Source: Taxillus chinensis (Eukaryota > Streptophyta > Magnoliopsida > Santalales > Loranthaceae). Taken from it: DNA of 64,000 nucleotides. Within the stretch, counting starts at the first letter, position 1. Every line of letters starts with the position of its first letter. Below, piece by piece: positions 11,492-22,389 of the stretch. The stretch covers positions 54,803,427 through 54,867,426 of the forward strand of contig CM042089.1 of assembly GCA_023512835.1 (NCBI GenBank), given 5' to 3'. The notes beneath the pieces are model-generated. The model did no database searches. It was not told where the DNA came from and worked only from the letters and a program-made list of their open reading frames with translations. The position numbers and the translations under genes were made by a program.

Positions 11492-13282
11492 TGTCACGCC
11501 CCGGATTTCCAACCCGAGGAAACCGGCACGTGACTCCCCTTTTACCCACACGGAGGGCAAAGGGGTTAGGATACAAACCAAGAATTTTACATTTCAAACA
11601 TCCACAACACATTCAAGAATGTAATATTCATAAAAATATTCCAAACCAGTTTATTACAACAGAATTCTTTCCAATCCCATCCCCACTGGGGTTACATCAG
11701 TTCCCATAAAAGAAAACAACATAAATGGAAGAATAAAATGGATAAGGTCTTCCACCTTGGTGTATCCACCTAACGCCTGTAAGTCCCTGGAAAACAAGCA
11801 AACACAAGGAGAGGGTGAGCAACCACAGCTCAGTAGGGATCAAGTCTCCCCAACCCTTCCCATGCTCCTAGCGGCTACATGCATGTGCACGGTGCGGTGA
11901 CGTGTTACAACAATCTCAACAAACAATAACAAACCACATCGGTCGTCACAATTATCCACCACACAAAACACAAGTGATTTAACCGCCTCTTCAGGCCAAG
12001 TTATTTAACCGCCTCTTCAGGCCAAGTGATTTAACCGCCTCTCAGGCAAAGTTCTTTAACCGCCTCTTCAGGCCAGATACCACAGTCAAGCACACAACAC
12101 ACATGGTCACTCAAGCATACCACCAAACACTTGGTGTGCACCCATTCACAAGCGCACAAACCCAACCATTCAGGAAAATAGAGCAAACACACAAAGATAC
12201 ATACATACACTAAACCACAAATCCACCACACAGGCATATTACCAAACATGTAATGGGCATATACATACAGCTATATTCACACAGGCATTTCATCGAACAC
12301 ATAGCATGTAATCCACGAATCACACCAACATGCCATTGAAGGCCAACATTCATATAGGAGGTCACACCTATATGAATTTACATATAAATAATATAATATT
12401 CTGCCCTAGGACCCTAGGACAGAGGAGGATTTAGGAAGAACAGAACCCCTACCTCAAAGAAAACGCAACAACACAAAGAACGGTCCGATCCCAAGCCGAA
12501 CGCCGTCCACCCACGAAGCACCGACCACCCACGCAAGACGCCCGGTAGCAACCAGGAGCTCCCCTTCCCTCTCTCTCTCTCTCTGCGACGGCTGGTGAAG
12601 CAACAAACCCTAAACCTAAAACAGAGGGACTCCTCCTCCTTATATAGACATCACAACATCAAAACGACGTAGTTTTGATTAAGTGAATGCCAGGATCAAA
12701 ACGACGTAGTTTTGATCACACAAGTTACCACCTTTCCGCACCCATATAGGCCAAAATACTCGGAATTTCAACATGGTCCTTTGGAGAAAGTTCCTTAGAA
12801 TGGCAAAACCAAGGGAACCATGCAAAAATATGCCTGCACGTCAATTTGCACGCCAATTCCCCAATTGGCGTGCAGCTCCAAATGCACTCAAACTTCACCA
12901 CAAGTCTCCTTGCATCTTGTAGAGGCTTGAGGAGCAAAAATATGCTTGCACGTGAAATGGGTGAATTCACGTTCAGCTCCAAATGCTCTGAAATTTCTGT
13001 GGTAGATAGAGGACCTCATTCTAAGAAACTTTTTGTTCTTGCACGCCAATTGTTTGAGGCCATCTACTAGGTCAAAAGTGAGCTCCAAGATCAGCCAAAA
13101 CAGCCTTAAACCGCCTGTAAACGCATAACATCTTCCTAGGGCATAAATGTACGCTATCGCTTGACACATGCACCTCTCAAAAGTCCCCTCTTGGGCTCAT
13201 CTCTTACCTTAAACTTGTGTACCAACATCCAAGGTGTTTGTGGTTAACTCCTTAACACACGGGTTACACACGGGTCATTACA
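11492..13282 (-). repeat. 5' LTR of gypsy element 1
   Basis: This pairs with 4173-5961 with only scattered differences, among them small indels such as GGAATCACACC versus GAATCACACC. That suggests a fairly recent insertion. It has the same promoter block at 12639-12717 (TATA at 12639-12646, palindromes 12658-12679 and 12694-12717) and the same perfect dyad at 12848-12873. Confidence 0.9.
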
Positions 13283-13312
13283 GCAGCTTCATCAAATCCT
13301 ATATTCCCAACA
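13283..13312 (-). repeat. 3' LTR of copia element A, last 30 bases
   Basis: GCAGCTTCATCAAATCC...CCCAACA continues the LTR broken at 4172 and matches 36703-36731. It ends in CA, which is TG on the minus strand. Confidence 0.85.
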
Positions 13313-13729
13313 ATCTGCCCCTATTTAATGTAAGCTGACAATGGGTGAAAACATGAAGTCTAAGACTACGAGTTTGATGGACAGTTTTAAGTTAAAAGAA
13401 AATATCTTTGCATACGAAAAATTTGGAGGAGATCAAAATTACGAAAATGCACACTCCTCTCCCCCGTAGGCGCATGAAACTGCGTTAGCTGGATCCTGTC
13501 AAAAATAACTCCCCCTACGACTACGACCGTGCTCCCCCCGAGATATACTCCCCTGTTCTGGGGTGAGGAACAAGCACCAGAACACAAATCTCATGAGAGT
13601 AATGTAATAAAGCATATAACAAGCAGGCAGCAGAGCAAAGACATATAGAAAAAGTAATTGATGAAAGGAAGTACACAAAAAAGTGAAAAACAAGAAAAGT
13701 AGTGTACACGGCAATAGAGTACAATACAG
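13313..13729 (-). other. 3' untranslated part and polypurine tract of copia element A
   Basis: Directly inside the LTR the minus strand reads AATAGGGGCAGAT, a purine-rich tract suited to priming plus-strand synthesis. The rest has no supported coding frame. Confidence 0.6.
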
Positions 13730-14323
13730 TTATGGTTTAAAGTCAAAATATTTTACACTTTGCGTAAACAGAAAAATAGTGGCTTGCTCTCGTAGAAGTT
13801 GAGCAGGAGTCAGATGTAATGAGGCGGCTCGACTGCTTACCTGATCAAATTCAGGCACGAGGGCGGAGAAGCCAGTGGTGGTCAAGATGCGAATATAGTG
13901 GCACACATAGAAGCCACAGCTATGAGCATCATCCTAGGTAGGAACTCCTTGCTTGACTCGAGTGATCTCCATTGGTTTTGTAAGAGGATATCCACCGCAC
14001 CCATACGAATATCCCTGCATGACTCTGGTGAGGGTGCGATTGAATTCTCGAAGTTGTTCCCGCCTATGGATTAATAAAGTGGTAGGCTTTGAGTCAAATA
14101 TGACTATCCTCTGGTTCTTGAAATCTAGATTGAGGAGAAACCAGTGAGGGGAAGTCGATAGGGGATAAGCACATGGTCGACCTCGTCCCATGGACGGAAG
14201 TGAGGGACAAGGCTTGGTGTACTCAGCCGTACTTGGATGGGTAGTTGAGGGACAAGGCTGAGTGGAAGAAGATGGTTGGCAGGGGGCAGCTGTTTGCTTC
14301 TTCATGCGTATTCCAATAGGCAC
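13730..14323 (-). pseudogene. Ulp1/C48 cysteine-protease-like domain at the end of copia element A's third ORF
   Basis: SUMO-specific proteases of the Ulp1 (C48) family use a His-Asp-Cys triad with a Gln six residues before the Cys. This frame shows PHWFLLNLDFKNQRI (His followed by Trp), then VIFDSKP (Asp), and after an in-frame stop at 13934-13936 the frame continues DDAHSCGFYVCHYIRI (Cys) and ends at a stop at 13730-13732. The stop sits exactly six positions before the Cys, where the family has its Gln. A 60-residue stretch rich in Pro, Ser and Thr precedes the domain. The assignment is by eye from triad spacing. It is not a known catalytic part of copia pol. A captured host-like gene is the alternative to a lineage-specific third ORF. 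Confidence 0.6.
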
Positions 14324-14470
14324 ATCATTAGAGTCTGTGATGACAGTGGATCGATGTGCATGCTTTCACCCACGCATGTAAGTGGCAATAGATGGAGGTG
14401 GTGAGTGACTCGGGGAAGGCACTGCTGGCTATGGAGTATCTACAGGTTCAGGTGCAGGCCAGTCGGATGG

Positions 14471-15751
14471 CTATGGGAGTGTGTTTTTGATAGTGAGAGA
14501 TATTTCCCCACTGGCAAGACGATGACATTCAGAAAGAATAGCTCCCAGAGTTGTGCTGAGTCCTTTGTATTGTCTCTGGTAAGTACCTTTAAGGTCTTCA
14601 CAGTGTTCCTCCAGATGTCTAAACCCATCGGTGTTCACACGTGTGAGAGATGTCATTTCTTGCTGCACCTTGTCTAGGGTACGGTCTGATAACTCAATTT
14701 GAGTTCGTACCTCTTCCATACCTGATTCCATGGAGACTGATGTTTTAAGGATGCCAGAGGAAATCAGCTTCTCAATGACCTTGCTTGCCAGAAGATTTAC
14801 TTCTTCGGTGTCGTGAGAACGTGAGTGAGACGCAAATGCCTGGGATAGCCATTGGGATATTGGCTCGCGAACTCCTCACTCGCTTGAGTGGCCACTTGAT
14901 GAATTACAGGTGCAGATGGTGTGGCCATCTCAGTCCTTTCCACAGTCTCAGGGACCTGTGGGACAGCTCCTGCATCGGAGTCACTGGCTGCAGCGCCAAG
15001 GGTTTCTTTTGCTTCTGCTTCTTCTTCCACCGCAAATGGTACCATCTCAGCATCATGAGGAGTAGATGTGGCAGGTGAGTCCACCATGATGGGAGATGGG
15101 GCAACCACTGATAAGGCTTCCACTGGGTCTCTTCTTACAAGACCCTGATCAACCAACCAACTAATTAGATGGTCTCTATCTACCATCTGCTTACCGAAGG
15201 CAATCCATGCCTTGTGTTGTTCGGCGGGGGTCATATGAGCCTTGGCATACTTCATATAGAAATCTTCTAGCTCAGACTCCCCAAGAGAGCTCAACCCAAC
15301 AGTGCCTTACCCCTATCCTCCGGGGTTTCTGTGCCTGGTGTCCGCCCTCTATCTGCAGGTTCTCTAATTTCTACAGTATCCTTGGGTAGCTCGATAGTAG
15401 GGGCCTCCTCAGGTTTAGAACCAGTGGGGAGATGAGTTTTGGCAATGTTCTCCACCACTTCAGCTATATGTATTGTTGCGGCGGATGCAGAGGAGCCCCT
15501 AGAAGTCTGTGGGACACGGACCGGCTGTCGTGGTATGCGAGTTGGGGCCCGTACAGAGCTGGCTATGTCCCCTGCATGACTTCTCGCACTTGAATCAGGC
15601 CTCTTCATCGACTTGATCTTCAGCTGACCATCCTCATAGATGCTTTTAAAAATGTATTTGGTCGGAAGTGGCACTGAAGGTCTGTTCCAGAATACGTCAG
15701 GGTGCAGGAACCTTAGGACTTTGGTGAGAAGTAGTCCAAAGTGTCCCTTCT
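14471..15751 (-). pseudogene. Middle of the third ORF of copia element A: low-complexity and coiled-coil regions
   Basis: Three successive minus-strand frames are open: 15291-15751 (which reads on from the part beyond the solo LTR), 14797-15294 and 14471-14731. The first has GHFGLLLTKVLRFLHPDVF and then a Pro/Ser/Thr/Glu-rich stretch. The second has a helix-rich start (SELEDFYMKYAKAHMTPAEQ) and another acidic, Ala-rich stretch. The third is a heptad-like helix (MEEVRTQIELSDRTLDKVQ...GFRHLEEHCEDLK), likely a coiled coil. The order fits an env-like or 'plant transposon protein' type third ORF. Frameshifts at about 15290 and 14750 break it. Confidence 0.5.
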
Positions 15752-16102
15752 TGTAAAGACTCGTATTTGGGTAGTTTTGAGAGATAGTCATTCTATTGGA
15801 ATGTAACTATCTGGACGGTAGTATAGCCGTCGATGTGAGCATTTTGACTGTACTTGGGCCCGATTCCGAGTCGGGGCCCCATTTGACCTGACTGTTGACT
15901 TTTCGGGGTTTATTGGTTGATTTTGCGTTTGGGCGGTCATTTGGGTGTAATAATATCTGTTTAGTGTTGTTCTCGTCATTTCGAGCGTTTTGACTGTAGT
16001 TTGACTCAATTTGGAGTTCGGGGCCTTGGAGGTCAATTTTTGTGTTGGGAGGTCAATTATTGACTGGGTCAATGGTTGACTAGGTCAGTTGACTGGCAGA
16101 AA

Positions 16103-16110
16103 TATAAATA
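16103..16110 (+). promoter_or_regulatory. TATA box of the solo LTR
   Basis: TATAAATA lies in the first fifth of the LTR, in the orientation given by its ends. Confidence 0.5.
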
Positions 16111-16714
16111 GCAGAAAAAAAATGTAGCTTTCACTTTACATTTCACGTTTGTGCGTTTGAGAGAGAGAGCTTGAGAGAGCTTGGATGCCTTGGCGATTTG
16201 GGGCGATTTGAGTTCGTGGAGCTCAAAGATTCACTTCAAGTAGGTGTCCTTGAACTTCTTATCTCTCTCTTGTGTTAGATCTGCATGAAATTATCATGAT
16301 TTATGGAATTAAGCATGAACCCTAGAATTTGGGGAAATCCAATTTTGGGTTAGATCTAATGGTTTAGCATAAGATCTGTAGTTAAGAACTATTTTATATC
16401 ATTGTGGATATATGTTTATGTGATTTTGGGGTTGATTAACTGTGTTTTTCATGAGAGTTGATAAGTCAACCATGGAAATCTAGGTTTAGATCTAGATTTC
16501 TGGAAATCTGGAATTTTATACGTGTTTCTGTTGTTTTTGCGCGATTTAGAGGCGTTCTGGACGCGTTTGGAGGTAGATATCATAGTTTGTTGTGAAACAG
16601 GGGTGTTAGTGAGCGTCTGGGAGTTTCTGGGCGTGTTCCAGACGAAGAACAGGCAAAAATGATGATGAACAGTACCCTGGGCGAGTTACTGGGTCGAACT
16701 AACGAAAATCCGAA

Positions 16715-16985
16715 GTTTTGGGTCGTAGTTCGTAGACCCGTAGTTCGTAGGTCGAAGGTTCGTAGTTCATAGACCCGTAGTTCGAAGGTTCGTAGTTCAT
16801 AGGTTCGAAGGTTTGACGTTCGTAGTTCGAAGGTTCGTAGTTCGTAAGGTCGTAGTCCGAAAGTCAAAGATTGTAGCCTCGCTTCGAGTCTTCGAGGCGC
16901 GCTACAGCTCCGCACTCCATAGCTACGAGTCGCCGTTCCGCAGCTACGAGTCGCAGGTTCTGAGCTACGAGTCGTAGCTCCAACA
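16715..16985. repeat. Degenerate TCG-rich repeats inside the solo LTR
   Basis: Many variants of GTTCGTAG and TTCGAAGG follow each other, then at about 16915-16980 three rough copies of AGCTACGAGTCG. The words resemble those in the copia LTRs and in the composite insertion at 42290-42800. Confidence 0.7.
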
Positions 16986-18196
16986 GTGTAACTGGACACT
17001 GGACAGCACTGGACTGGACCTATTTACACTGTAACCTATAAAGTGTTATACTTAAGTTACAATGTAAATAACGAAATACCCCCCATTTGGATTCAAAGAA
17101 AAATACTAGAAAAATTAATTCCCACTTTTTCAAAATGTGAAAATTGGGATTTAGTGTAAAATCTCAGAAAAACCCAAAAGTTCGTAGTGGTGAATTTTTG
17201 GGAAGTGGGGTTAGACATCTTAGAAAAATCCCCAAAAATTAGATTATCTTAGTTATGCTATGGGAACCCAATGCCGGAGCTTTTGATTTCAAGAAAATAG
17301 CTGTTATGGGTACTTCCTTCATAAATCAAGGATTGAGGATTTACTTGTGAAGACTGACTATAGTTCTAAAGGAAATGTTGAGAATGACATGCCATACTAA
17401 TGTTAGTATGTTGGTGTGAGGTATTGGGGCATGGACTCCGTGACTTGTTTGGGTTCTCACCGTGATGCACCGATGGTGCTATGTGGTTGACGTGGCAGGC
17501 ATATGCACCGATGGCAGGCCTGTGTGGCGACTGTGGCCGGGCATATTGTGCTGTGGACAGGCTAAGCCCTAAGTTGAGCTCTTGAGCTCGTGGAGCTAGG
17601 GCTAAGTGCCCTGAGCTGGGATCCCATGGAGGATCGTGGACAAGTTGTCATGTGTGGGTAGGCTGAGTCCTGATGTTTGTTTGCAGGCTAAGTCCTGATG
17701 ATTGTGCACACTACACGGTGCACGAGTACACTGAGCATATAGTATAGACTTATATGTGTTGCATGATGTGGAGTTTTGGGGTCACCTACTGAGCTTGTCG
17801 CTCACCCCTACTTGTTGTTTACCCTTTTCAGGTGTGACCCGAGACTAGTGGAGGACTTTCTTCCAGGAGGACGCCCACTACTCTGATGTATGATACAGTA
17901 CTATATTCTATATTTTATTATGTGTTGTATCCCGGACATGGGTCCGTGGACAATTGTATTTGCATACTGTTTGTGATGTAATGTCTGTATGACTGTTTGA
18001 CTTATCATATGCATGATGATGTATGGGAAAGTACAGGATTACCCAGGATGTATGAATGTACAGGGTTACATATTTGAGATAGCACCCGCGGTGTAGTCTC
18101 TATTGGTGCTAGTCACCAACCCCTTGACCTTTCGGGTGCGGGCAAGGGGAAGTCATGTTCCTGGTTCCGGGTTCCCTGGAATTTGGGGGCGTGACA

Positions 18197-18718
18197 CTTC
18201 TTGCTTTTGATGATGAGTGTATCTGAGTTCCCCAGTCTACTCATCTTCCCTGTAGGACACTACACATGATCCTCATATGCTCATGGCTTGCAGAGTCATG
18301 AGCAGTCTTCTTACACAGTAGGCATTGTCCGGTAACTAAGAGAGTCGCCAGTGCCTGACCGAAAAACCCAATCTTCAGGGCTCCGCGACCTTGCTTTCCG
18401 GGATTGGAGTACCCAAGAAAAGACTTACACTCTTTAGGAAGTTGAAGTGCATTTTGGAGCATTTCGGCAGAGACTCGAATCTCCACTCCGTGTACAGTTC
18501 CCACAATGTCATCTCCAGCGAATACCAAGGTCTCGTAAAATTCCGAGACGTCTTCTATCAGCAAGTCTTGTATCCCCGAACAGACAGATGCAATGCCAGT
18601 ATCATCAAGGCGACTTCTGAATTCGTCCAGCCAGCTGCCTTTGGCGTCGCCTATGGCTTCCTAATTGATGATGAATCCCGGGACGATGTTGCGTAGATTG
18701 TCGACCATCGATGAGCTT
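18197..18718 (-). pseudogene. N-terminal part of the third ORF of copia element A (env-like / plant transposon protein type)
   Basis: The start is chosen at the ATG at 18716-18718 (MVDNLRNIVPGF), because element B has an ATG at the equivalent place (62790) after a homologous leader. An in-frame stop follows at 18661-18663. Downstream the frame reads DEFRSRLDDTGI, IEDVSEFYETLVFAGDDIV, GTVHGVEIRVSAEMLQNALQLPKE and ends at 18241; a shifted frame (GKMSRLGNSDTLIIKSKK) carries on to the solo-LTR junction and into 15751. The FYETL...V.GVEI..SAE.L...L.LP pattern resembles the 'putative plant transposon protein' family seen in env-like ORFs. That assignment is from memory of the pattern and is moderate. 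Confidence 0.5.
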
Positions 18719-18819
18719 GGACCTGCTATGGAGCTTGTAGAAGGAGAAAGAGACACTCGTAGAGAGAGATTGTAAGGTTCGAAGGTGGTCAGGGGCGCGA
18801 GAAAGAGAGAAAGAGACAG

Positions 18820-18864
<45 letters not shown>

Positions 18865-20601
18865 GGGTTAGGGTTCGAGTGTGAAAACGGCGAACATACC
18901 TCTAAGCTCCGTCTCTATCAGTGACTTATATACGAGTTGAGAAGTGTACCGTAGAAGTCACATACTCTGTTGGTTCGTCTTCAGGGTCCGCGTTCTTTCC
19001 TCTAACCCGCCTCTTTATTATCCGGATCCACTCGCTGGAATACTCGAAGTGAGAAGTCCACGTCACTCCTTAAGTTGGCATGTTTTGGATTTTAAGTGCA
19101 CAGTGACATGCTGATGTGTCTACGATGCTTGAGTAGTGAGTAACAGAATCCGTCTTGCTTTGATCCTTTGGACTGCTACTCTACGAAGCTGCATTTAGGA
19201 TGCTTCGAGGCTTCGACCTTCGAGGCTTCGAAGCAGCAGTCTTCGATCCAGCAGTTCTTCGATGCAGTTTGCTTCGAGGTCAACTACGAATTCAGCGACA
19301 GGTGGATTTCTCTGGACTTTTTCAACACTTAACAACACACATGTGATGCGTATGATAATTCTCATAATATTATGCATGATGAATAGTGTTGTGAGTGGAA
19401 TTGAAATTACGTGTCCAGAACTTGATTTCTTTCAACCGTAATACCTGGTTTACATGTATGGCTACTGCATCACTACCATTCACCTCTCCATTTACCTTAG
19501 TAATGACTAAGTACTTCATCACACTACATCTTGTGGCAGAAATTGATCACTATGTTATAATAGCATCCAGTAAACCATGGTTTATCAAGTGCAATAACCC
19601 ACTCATGAATGTAGAGTCTCCTCACAAATTTAGCAAAACTCACTCAGTGGAGGCCTCACCCTCTTACTCTCGAATCAGCATGTGAGCATGATTCAGGAAC
19701 TAGAATTACACTGTTTGGTAAACTCATGGTCAACCGAATCTTACCACAACCTTGAGCCAACAATGATTTTCAGTTCAGCATAGATGACTTGAGAGACAAG
19801 ATGGCCCTATTGAGAATCAAAACACACACTCTATCATTGTCTAATTTACAACACAGTATAGGTAGAGTTTGGAGTTTGATCGTTCAGATTGTCTGTGTGA
19901 GTTGTCTCTTTTCTTTTGCAGAGCATCAATTTTCAGTGCTTATTCATGATCCTTTTTACATGGATAGAGCTCAACACAGTATCTTTTTGAATCACGTGAT
20001 CATAAAATTTAACCTCCAACTGTTACTCTAACAGAGACACAATCGAGGGGAATAGTGAGGACTCCCCCTAAGATAGGCAGTCAATCTATCATCTATTATT
20101 ATTTTGCTTTTTTCACCTTGCCTTTTTCATGTGAAAGGTAGTAGCTCTTTTTAAGTAATAGGCTTTTTATGATTCTCAAATACTACAGTCTCAATCATCC
20201 TTTGAGCATTAAATCATTGAGGATCCTTTCCGTGCAAGCCAACAGTACCATGAGATACTATAGTTCCTGCTAGTTAATGAATGCAATGTCACACAGGTGA
20301 TATTCACTCAGAATGAAGATGACAAGTAATAGGAATATCATTTAATTTAACCATAAAGGGAATTGCACTCATTTCACTCAAGACTTAAGCATTCATGACA
20401 GGTTGCACAAAAGACTTGAACCAGGTTCCGAGGTAGCAAGTTTCATCCATGTGATTTCTCACTTTCCCGCAGTAGACATGCATGAATCACACTTAGTTAT
20501 TACTAATTTTCATGGAGACATAAACAGTCATTAACAGTGTCATACTTATGTTCATTCACAGGTAATTAGGTTGAAATGAAACACAAGACATGTTGTGAGA
20601 C
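18719..20601 (-). other. Spacer between pol and the third ORF of copia element A
   Basis: No coding frame is supported. A GA microsatellite lies at about 18822-18859 in what would be the leader of the third ORF. A purine tract TTAGGGGGAGT (minus strand, 20061-20071) is conserved in element B at 59714-59724. The spacer is homologous to 57747-58094, 59518-60654 and 62417-62790 of element B. Confidence 0.6.
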
Positions 20602-22389
20602 TTATGAATTTAAATCTAACATGCCAAGTTTTGTCAAAAGTTCATTGAACCTGGCTTCTTGCAATGGTTTAGTGAATATGTCGGCAAGTTGGTCATCAGT
20701 GGATATATACTCGAGGGAAATGTCTTTCTTCAGCACATGATCACGTATGAAGTGATGTCTGACCTCGATGTGCTTGGTTTTGGGATGCATAACAGGATTG
20801 TTAGAGATTGCAATGGTGCTTGTATTGTCACAGTACAGAGGCACAACCTTCAGATTAAACCCATAGTCTGAAAGTTGACTAGCCATCCAAAGCAACTGAG
20901 CACAACATCTTCCCGCAGCAATGTATTCAGCTTCAGCTGTGGAGGTTGAAACTGAATTCTGTTTCTTGCTAAACCAGGATACAAGTCTGTTGCCAAGAAG
21001 TTGGCATGTTCCACTTGTGCTCTTCCTATCAATCCTGCAGCCGGCAAAGTCTACATCTGAATATCCTCTCAGTTTGAAATCAGACTCTCTTGGATACCAT
21101 AGTCCCAAATTTTCAGTTCCCTTTAGATAACGCATAATCCTCTTGACATGAGACAAGTGGGATTCCTTGGGATTAGCTTGGTATCTAGCACAGATGCATG
21201 TTGCAAATATTATGTCAGGTCTGCTTGCTGTTAGGTACAGCAAGGATCCAATCATGCTTCTGTATTTTGAGATATGTACTTCCTTGCCTGCTTTATCCAT
21301 ATCGAATTTGGCGTTTGTAGGAATGGGAGTTTTCATGTGAGTCACGTCAGTATCTCCTTGGTGTATTTGGTTTGACTGATAAAATCCCATCCTCCAACTG
21401 CTTGACCTCCAATCCAAGGAAGAATGAGAGTTCTCCCATCATACTCATTTCATATTCACTTTTCATTAGATGGGAGAAGTCTTCACATTGCTTTTTGTCC
21501 CTTGATCCGAAGATGATGTCACCCACATAAATTTGAACTATCAAGGGTGATCCTTTTCCTTCCTTGAGAAACAACATGGGGTCAATTTTGCCTTTTCTGA
21601 ACTTGTTCTTGATCAGAAACTCTGACAATGTTTCATACCACGCTCTGGGAGCTTGTTTTAGTCCATATAGAGCCTTCTTCAGTTTGTATACCTTGTGCCC
21701 TTGGTTTGGCTCTAGAAATCCGGGTGGTTGTTCAACATAGACTTCTTCTTCGAGGTCTCCATTCAAGAAAGCACTCTTGACATCCATCTGATAAACTTTG
21801 AAGTCCTTGAATGCTGCATATGCTAAAAACATGCGAATGGCCTCCAGTCTAGCAACTGGTGCAAAGGTTTCATCATAGTCGATTCCTTCTTCTTGTCTGT
21901 ATCCTTTTGCAACCAGTCTGGCCTTGTTTCTGATTACAACACCATCAGCATCAAGTTTATTTCTGAAAATCCATTTCACACCAATGACTTGCTGTGATCT
22001 GGGCCTGTTGACCAACTCCCATACTTTCTGTCTTTTGAACTGATTTAATTCTTCTTGCATCGCATCAATCCAATGGTGATCCTAAATTGCATCATCAACT
22101 GATTTTGGCTCCACTTGTGATAGGAAGCACATGTACAGATTTTCATGGAGTGTGGCAGCCCTTGTTTTAACTCGTGCAGCAGGATCTCCAATTATCAGTT
22201 CAGAAGGGTGGTCCTTTAACCTTCTCCTTGCCTTTGGAAGGTCTTCTCTTTCTTCATGATGAATGCCCAATTGCTCAATGTCAGGTTCTTGGGCAGGTAG
22301 AAGTGGCAGAGTCTGAACAGGTTGAATGTTAGAGTCATGGTTTTTTGTTGATTGTTGACTTGGTTCTGCAGCAACCGGTTCAGCTCTTT
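20602..22389 (-). pseudogene. Reverse transcriptase and RNase H of copia element A (3' half of pol)
   Basis: The RT frame (21347-22060) has [85 protein letters not shown] and [11 protein letters not shown]. The catalytic YVDD is changed to YVGD. A frameshift at about 21380 leads to the second frame (20602-21417) with YRSMIGSLLYLTASRPDI, the RNase H landmarks YSDVDFAGC, STAEAEYIAA and LYCDNTS, and the end DIFTKPL...LTKLGMLDLNS. The linker between integrase and RT (QEPDIEQLGIHHEER) lies at 22082-22389 and is cut by gypsy element 2. Confidence 0.9.

Larger units (their letters stand above)
4173..13282 (-). mobile_element. Gypsy element 1, Tekay/Del-type chromovirus
   Basis: A full-length Ty3/gypsy element on the minus strand, inserted in the 3' LTR of copia element A. 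Its LTRs are 4173-5961 and 11492-13282. It has a primer site at 11477-11488 and a polypurine tract at 5962-5974. The internal part encodes gag, protease, RT, RNase H, integrase and a C-terminal chromodomain in that order, which defines chromoviruses. Flanks are GCGAG on the left and GCAGC on the right, an imperfect duplication; the intact LTR copy reads TTTTGGCAGCTTC. Several frameshifts make it non-autonomous. Confidence 0.9.
15752..18196 (+). mobile_element. Solo LTR of a Ty3/gypsy element
   Basis: It starts TGTAAAGACTCGTATTTGG (compare TGTAAGGACCCGTATTTGAG at 47150) and ends GGGGCGTGACA, the same end as the LTRs of element 3. The 5-base duplication CTTCT flanks it at 15747-15751 and 18197-18201. 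There is no internal region, so it is a solo LTR left by LTR-LTR recombination. A TATA box (TATAAATA) lies at 16103-16110. Degenerate TCG-rich repeats fill about 16715-16985. It splits the third ORF of copia element A. Confidence 0.9.

Noticed and set aside
15797..15801. Alternative start of the solo LTR at the TGTAACT at 15802
   Set aside because: Its flank TGGAA does not match the right flank CTTCT, whereas the start at 15752 gives a perfect CTTCT duplication and a better match to other LTR starts.
16580..16999. 139-codon frame with repeated Leu-Arg-Thr units
   Set aside because: It comes from the TCG-rich degenerate repeats of a solo LTR; no start context or domain supports a gene.
18865..18885. 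Telomere-like CTAGGGTTAGGGTT
   Set aside because: Only two units, within the leader of the copia third ORF and also present in element B; not a telomeric array.
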